A DNA stretch of 64,000 nt from Nocardiopsis ganjiahuensis DSM 45031 (lineage in GTDB: Bacteria > Actinomycetota > Actinomycetes > Streptosporangiales > Streptosporangiaceae): contig NZ_ANBA01000011.1 in the NCBI RefSeq assembly GCF_000341085.1, positions 372,001-436,000 on the forward strand. Reading direction: 5' to 3'. Of this stretch, positions 59,989-64,000 are shown piece by piece. The notes under the pieces were generated by a model, which was not told where the DNA came from, searched no databases, and saw only the letters and a list, made by a program, of their open reading frames with translations. The position numbers and the translations under genes were made by a program. How positions within the stretch are numbered: the stretch's first letter is position 1; each line of letters opens with the position of its first letter.

Positions 59989-60681
59989 TCACGGTTCCGT
60001 CGGCGGTGTTCCGGCGGCACCGTCCCCGGCCCGGCCGACCAGGCCCGCCTCGTACGCCAGCACGGCCGCCTCGACGCGGTTGCGTACCCCCAGGCGTTTG
60101 AGGATGGTGCTGACGTGGCCCTTCACCGTGCCCTCCACGAGGAAGAGCCTGCGCCCGATCTCCGCGTTGGACAGCCCGGCGCCGAGCAGGGCGAGGACCT
60201 CGCGCTCCCGTTCGGTCAGACCGCCCACCTGTTCGGCGGCGGCCACCCTCCGGGTCGACCGGCCGTGCTCCATCTCGTTCAGGACCCGCCGTGCCACCCG
60301 GGGGGAGAGGAAGGCCCCGCCCTCGGCCACGGCCCGCACCCCCAGCAGCAGCTCGCGGGGGTCCCCGGTCTTGAGCAGGAACCCGTCGGCGCCCCCGGCC
60401 AGGGCGCGGACCACGTACCTCTCCTCACCGAAGGTGGTCAGGACGACCACCCTGGTGCCCGGTGCCGCGCGCCGTATCTCGGCGGCCGCGGCCAGCCCGT
60501 CCACCACCGGCATGCGGATGTCGACCAGGGCGACGTCGGGCCGGTAGGAGAGGGCCATCTCGACCCCCTCGCGCCCGTCGGCGGCCTCCGCCACCACCTC
60601 GATACCCGGATCGTTGGCGAGGATCGCGCGCACACCCGCCCGGATCATCGCCTCGTCGTCCACCAGCAGGACCCGCACCAC
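59989..60681 (-). CDS. LuxR/NarL-family response regulator
   Basis: The protein has about 230 residues from the GTG at 60681, which follows GGGAGGGG. The receiver domain has VDDEAMIRAG and the phosphoacceptor Asp in VALVDIRMPVVDGL. The HTH domain has LTEREREVLALLGAGLSNAEIGRRLFLVEGTVKGHVSTIL. It is partnered with the sensor kinase upstream. CTGACGAxxGTCAG-type sites occur before both the kinase gene and the ABC operon, so it is predicted to control both. Confidence 0.9.
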   Translation of the reverse strand: MVRVLLVDDEAMIRAGVRAILANDPGIEVVAEAADGREGVEMALSYRPDVALVDIRMPVVDGLAAAAEIRRAAPGTRVVVLTTFGEERYVVRALAGGADGFLLKTGDPRELLLGVRAVAEGGAFLSPRVARRVLNEMEHGRSTRRVAAAEQVGGLTEREREVLALLGAGLSNAEIGRRLFLVEGTVKGHVSTILKRLGVRNRVEAAVLAYEAGLVGRAGDGAAGTPPTEP

Positions 60682-60712
60682 GGTCGGCGCCCCTCCCCTC
60701 ACCACGTCTTCT

Positions 60713-61867
60713 TCACCGGACCACCGTCATCACCAGGAGCAGAACGTACCCCGCGCAGGCCACCGCCACGGGCACGCCCACGACCAGTCCTATCGCCCAC
60801 GCGGCGCGTCTGCGGGCCCGCCGGTGGGGCTCCGGGGACAGCGGTCCGGCGTCCTCCACCCGTGGCACGGCTCCCGGCGGGGGTCCCCCGTGCAGCGGCA
60901 GCCGGGCCTCGACCGCCCAGCCCGGCCCGTCCGGGCCCGCGTGGAAGGTGCCCCCGGCCAACCGGACGCGTTCGCGCAGACCCACCAACCCGGTACCGCC
61001 GCTCGCCGGGTGCGCGCGCGGGGACCCCTCGCGGGGAGCGGCCCCGGACACACGGACCGACACCGCGTCGGCCGACGTGTCCGTCTCGACCCGCACGGCC
61101 GCACCGGGGGCGTGCCGGGCGGAGTTGGTCAGCGCCTCCTGGACCACCCGGTGCAGCGCCCGGTCCACCAGTACGGGCAGCGTGACCGCCTCGCCCGACC
61201 GGACCAGCTCCACGTCCATCCCGGACGCCCTCGAGCACTCCACCAGGGAGGCGAGGCCCTCGTCCAGCGGGCCCAGCGGGGCGGGCTCCCCGTCGGACCG
61301 CAGCACCCCGACCGCCTCGGCGAGCCGGTCGGCCGCCCGGGCCGCCGCCTCCCGCAGCCCGGCGGCCTCGGCACGGCGGTGCCCGGGCAGGTCGTCCGCC
61401 AGTTCCAGCGCGCCCGAGCGCAGTGACAGCAGGCCCAGCTCGTGGCCGACGGCGTCATGGAGCTCCCCGGCGATCCGGGAGCGTTCGCGCATCCGGACCT
61501 GCTCGGCGACCAGCCCGGCCTCGTTCTCCAGGATCCGGGCCCGCTCCCAGCCCGCCCGCTCCAGGGCGGCGGTACTGCGCAGGTACCGGCCCACCAGCCA
61601 GGGCAGGGGCACGGCGAAGAACACCAGGGCCCCGCCGGTGGTCCACAGGCCCACGGGCTGGCCGGTCCACCACAGCCACACCGCACCGGCCGTGACACCG
61701 GTCGCGTACACAGCGGCCGCGGGGCGGGGGTCCGCCGACAGGCGGCCGGTGAGCAGGAGCAGGAACGGCACCGGCAGCAGCAGCCACGGCCACACCAGAC
61801 AGAGTGGGATCAGCACGACCACGCAGGTCAGGGCCGCGTGGCCGGGTGGGATCCGAGGAACGCGCAT
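60713..61867 (-). CDS. Sensor histidine kinase (HisKA_3 type)
   Basis: This 384-residue kinase has four N-terminal membrane helices, no large extracytoplasmic sensor, and the dimerisation/phosphorylation box ERSRIAGELHDAVGHELGLL with the phosphoacceptor His. An HATPase_c domain follows with LTNSARHA and GTGLVGLRERVRLAGG. An additional hydrophobic helix at the very C-terminus (AWAIGLVVGVPVAVACAGYVLLLV) is unusual. The helix-only sensor (intramembrane type) together with an FtsX-type transporter often detects membrane-active peptides. Confidence 0.9.
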   Translation of the reverse strand: MRVPRIPPGHAALTCVVVLIPLCLVWPWLLLPVPFLLLLTGRLSADPRPAAAVYATGVTAGAVWLWWTGQPVGLWTTGGALVFFAVPLPWLVGRYLRSTAALERAGWERARILENEAGLVAEQVRMRERSRIAGELHDAVGHELGLLSLRSGALELADDLPGHRRAEAAGLREAAARAADRLAEAVGVLRSDGEPAPLGPLDEGLASLVECSRASGMDVELVRSGEAVTLPVLVDRALHRVVQEALTNSARHAPGAAVRVETDTSADAVSVRVSGAAPREGSPRAHPASGGTGLVGLRERVRLAGGTFHAGPDGPGWAVEARLPLHGGPPPGAVPRVEDAGPLSPEPHRRARRRAAWAIGLVVGVPVAVACAGYVLLLVMTVVR

Positions 61868-61902
61868 ACCCGGGACGGTAGCCTGCCGCGGCCGTCCGGG
61901 AC

Positions 61903-61916
61903 ATCTGACGAAAGTC
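61903..61916 (-). promoter_or_regulatory. Predicted response-regulator operator before the kinase gene
   Basis: CTGACGAAAGTCAG matches the centre of the 44-bp palindrome at 56623, and both are followed by GGGG. On the minus strand it lies just upstream of TGTCCC...TACCGT with a 17-bp spacer, from which a leaderless kinase transcript would start. Confidence 0.55.
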
Positions 61917-62078
61917 AGGGGCGGGCGGCCGTCGAGAACCGTCTCGCCGCGCTACAGGCGATCGTCGACCAGAGTCACCGGCACAGACCTCCCCGGTGAG
62001 ACCGATGCGGAGGACGAGCCCCCCGCATCGACGCCACCGGATATCGGGGTAGCGGCTGCCCCGGGTCGCGGTCCTCCG

Positions 62079-64000
62079 TCATTCCTCCTGGTTGAGGTGG
62101 GCGATCAGTGCCTCGATCGAAGCCAGGTCCCCCTGGCCGAAGCTCACGAGGCGTCGCAGCGGGATCGAGGCCATCATCCGTGCCATGTCGATTCCCATCG
62201 TCTCCTCGGAGCCGTCGGCGGCCTCGGGAACGGCGAAGTGCTTCGCAAGCAGCTCCGCGGCCCGGGGATCGGCCATGACCTCGCCCAGGGTGGAGTCGAG
62301 TGTCAACGGCAGGCGCAGCCGGTCGCCCTCGACCACGACCGTGGCGGTGGCGCGCAGGTCTCGGCTGGAAGCTCCGGCCCAGACACGGTACTCACCGTCC
62401 TCGACCACCCACCGGTCACCGCGGACTTCCCAATACGCCAGGTCCTCGCGCGGAAGCAGGACCTGGACCTGTCGGCTCCGGCCGGGGTCCAGGGTCAGGC
62501 TCGTGAAGCCCTTCAACTCTCGGGAGGGCCGCGTCACCGCGGAGTCGGGCTTGGCGACGTAGAACTGCACCACCTCGCGGCCGGCACGGTCGCCGGTGTT
62601 GGTCACGGTCACCCGTGCTGTGATGCCCTCCGGGCCCTGGCTCAGTTCCAAACCGCTGTAGGTGAAGTCGGTGTAGGACAGGCCGTGGCCGAAGGGGAAG
62701 GTCACCTCCATCTCACGGGCGTCGTACCAGCGGTACCCCACGTGGAGCCCTTCCCCGTAGTACACCTGGGAGTTCTCCCCCGGGAAGGAGAGGTAGGCCG
62801 GGGTGTCCTGGAGGCGGACCGGCACCGTCTCGCCGAGCCGCCCCGAGGGGTTGACCCGCCCGAAGAGCACGTCGGCGATCGCACCGCCCGCGGCCTGTCC
62901 GAGCAGCGCTCCGTCCACGACCGCGGGGGCCAGGTCGGCCACCGGGGCGAGCCTGAGCACTCCCCCGTGGGAGAGCACGACGACCACACGGGGCTGCACG
63001 CGTGCCACGGCCGCGAGCAGATCGAGTTGTTCGGCAGGCAGCTCGATGTCGGTACGGTCGAAGCCCTCGGACTCCTGGCGCGCGTCCAGGCCGAGGAAGA
63101 GGACGGCGGTCTCGGCCGCGGCGGCGGTCGCGACGGCCTCCTCGCGCAGGGCCGTCGGGTCTTGTTCCCCGTCGATGCAGAACCCGGGGGCGAAGGACAC
63201 CGTGCCGCTCCCCGCGAGGGCACGGATCTCCTCGAGCGGTACGTCCACCCGCGTGGGGTTGACATGCGAACTGCCGCCGCCTTGGTAGCGCGGGGTCTGC
63301 GCGAACGCGCCGATCACCGCGAGGGAACCACCCGGTGAGAGGGGAAGTGTCCGATCGTCGTTCTTGAGCAGGACGACGCACCGCGCCGCCGCCTCACGCG
63401 CGAGTGCGTGGTGGGTCTCGACGTCGTAGGCGGTCTCACCGCCGGGGGCCCGGCGCGCCTTCTCGGCCAAGGCGGCCACGCGCACAGCCGCGGTGTGGAC
63501 GTTCTGGATCTGCCCGGCGTCGTTCTCGACCTCGGCGGCGAGCGCGGCGTCGCTCGCGCCGCCGTCACCGGGCATGACCAGGTCCAGCCCCGCGGCCACG
63601 GCGGCGGCCCGGTCCTGCACCGCGCCCCAGTCGCTCACGACCACGCCGTCGAAGCCCCACTCATGGCGCAGCACCGTGGTGAGCAGCCAGTGGTTCTCGG
63701 AGGCGTAGACGCCGTTGATCCGGTTGTAGGAGCACATCACGGTCCACGGCGCGGACGTGCGGACGACCTTCTGGAAGGCACGCAGGTAGATCTCGCGCAG
63801 CGTGCGCGGATCGATGTTGGAGCTGGAGCGCATCCGATCGTGCTCGGCGTTGTTGGCCGCGAGGTGCTTGAGCGAGGCGCCCACACCGGTGCTCTGGATC
63901 CCGGACACCCAGGCGCCGGCCAGGGCTCCGGTCAGATGGGGGTCCTCGGAGTAGTACTCGAAGTTGCGCCCGCCCCGGGGGTCGCGCTTGATGTTGACGC
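62079..64000 (-). CDS. Glycoside hydrolase family 3 beta-glucosidase (5' end beyond the window)
   Basis: The frame is open through the window edge: the last bases encode VNIKRDPRGGRNFEYYSEDP, a GH3 N-domain motif, so the start lies outside. Visible parts are the end of the (beta/alpha)8 domain with the nucleophile Asp in GFDGVVVSDWG, the alpha/beta C-domain (SLAVIGAFAQTPRYQGGGSSHV) and a C-terminal fibronectin-III-like domain (RSRQVQVLLPREDLAYWE), followed by about 70 extra residues. It probably hydrolyses beta-glucosides or beta-xylosides. No signal sequence can be assessed. There is no link to the biosynthetic cluster. Confidence 0.85.
   Translation of the reverse strand, partial: VNIKRDPRGGRNFEYYSEDPHLTGALAGAWVSGIQSTGVGASLKHLAANNAEHDRMRSSSNIDPRTLREIYLRAFQKVVRTSAPWTVMCSYNRINGVYASENHWLLTTVLRHEWGFDGVVVSDWGAVQDRAAAVAAGLDLVMPGDGGASDAALAAEVENDAGQIQNVHTAAVRVAALAEKARRAPGGETAYDVETHHALAREAAARCVVLLKNDDRTLPLSPGGSLAVIGAFAQTPRYQGGGSSHVNPTRVDVPLEEIRALAGSGTVSFAPGFCIDGEQDPTALREEAVATAAAAETAVLFLGLDARQESEGFDRTDIELPAEQLDLLAAVARVQPRVVVVLSHGGVLRLAPVADLAPAVVDGALLGQAAGGAIADVLFGRVNPSGRLGETVPVRLQDTPAYLSFPGENSQVYYGEGLHVGYRWYDAREMEVTFPFGHGLSYTDFTYSGLELSQGPEGITARVTVTNTGDRAGREVVQFYVAKPDSAVTRPSRELKGFTSLTLDPGRSRQVQVLLPREDLAYWEVRGDRWVVEDGEYRVWAGASSRDLRATATVVVEGDRLRLPLTLDSTLGEVMADPRAAELLAKHFAVPEAADGSEETMGIDMARMMASIPLRRLVSFGQGDLASIEALIAHLNQEE

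Overview
The window is high-GC DNA (roughly 70% or more by eye) with long open frames on both strands, many GTG/TTG starts, leaderless-looking promoters and a sortase-E-type LARTG anchor. This is typical of a filamentous actinomycete. Genus cannot be fixed from the sequence alone; Nocardiopsis- or Streptomyces-like is a guess. No rRNA, tRNA, transposase or CRISPR array was seen.

Layout. (1) 1-12.3 kb is ordinary chromosome: the end of an FtsX-like permease, an SF2 helicase with membrane segments, an MFS exporter under a SoxR-like box, a secreted beta-propeller protein, a PP2C phosphatase, a wall-anchored protein, an alditol-oxidase-like enzyme and a DUF4429 protein. (2) About 12.3-56.6 kb is one large biosynthetic gene cluster. 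(3) 56.7-64 kb is housekeeping: a MacB-type ABC transporter, a divergent two-component system with matching operators, and a GH3 glycosidase cut by the window end.

The cluster appears to make a heavily decorated class III lanthipeptide. A LanKC synthetase (15255-17828) and two tiny precursor genes (18675 and 47704) define the RiPP core. Both precursors end in a single SxxSxxxC labionin-type motif; a third, decayed tandem precursor copy lies at 47440. Around them are eight GT-B glycosyltransferases and pathways for at least three nucleotide sugars: dTDP-glucose (rmlA, rmlB) to a 3-amino-3-C-methyl-2,3,6-trideoxysugar (2,3-dehydratase, aminotransferase, C-methyltransferase, N-methyltransferase); a 2,3,6-trideoxysugar branch (3-ketoreductase plus an E1/SpnQ-type 3-dehydrase); and a UDP-pentose branch (UDP-hexose dehydrogenase plus UDP-glucuronate-decarboxylase-like enzyme).

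Two acyl pathways are embedded. One is a KASIII-like acyltransferase, prolyl dehydrogenase, proline adenylation enzyme and PCP in the order of cloN2-N5 of clorobiocin, predicting pyrrole-2-carboxylate. The other is a tyrosine ammonia-lyase-like enzyme with a small acyl ligase. A second ACP and three related GNAT proteins next to the precursor loci may move acyl groups onto peptide or sugar. Export is probably by a DrrAB pair and a second ATPase/two-permease set. Regulation probably involves an LmbU/NovE-family protein; the palindrome GTCCCGCCGGCGGGAC recurs in intergenic gaps of the cluster. A striking array of three identical-loop hairpins precedes the sugar aminotransferase gene. I know of no described compound combining these parts, so this is the best candidate for a new system.
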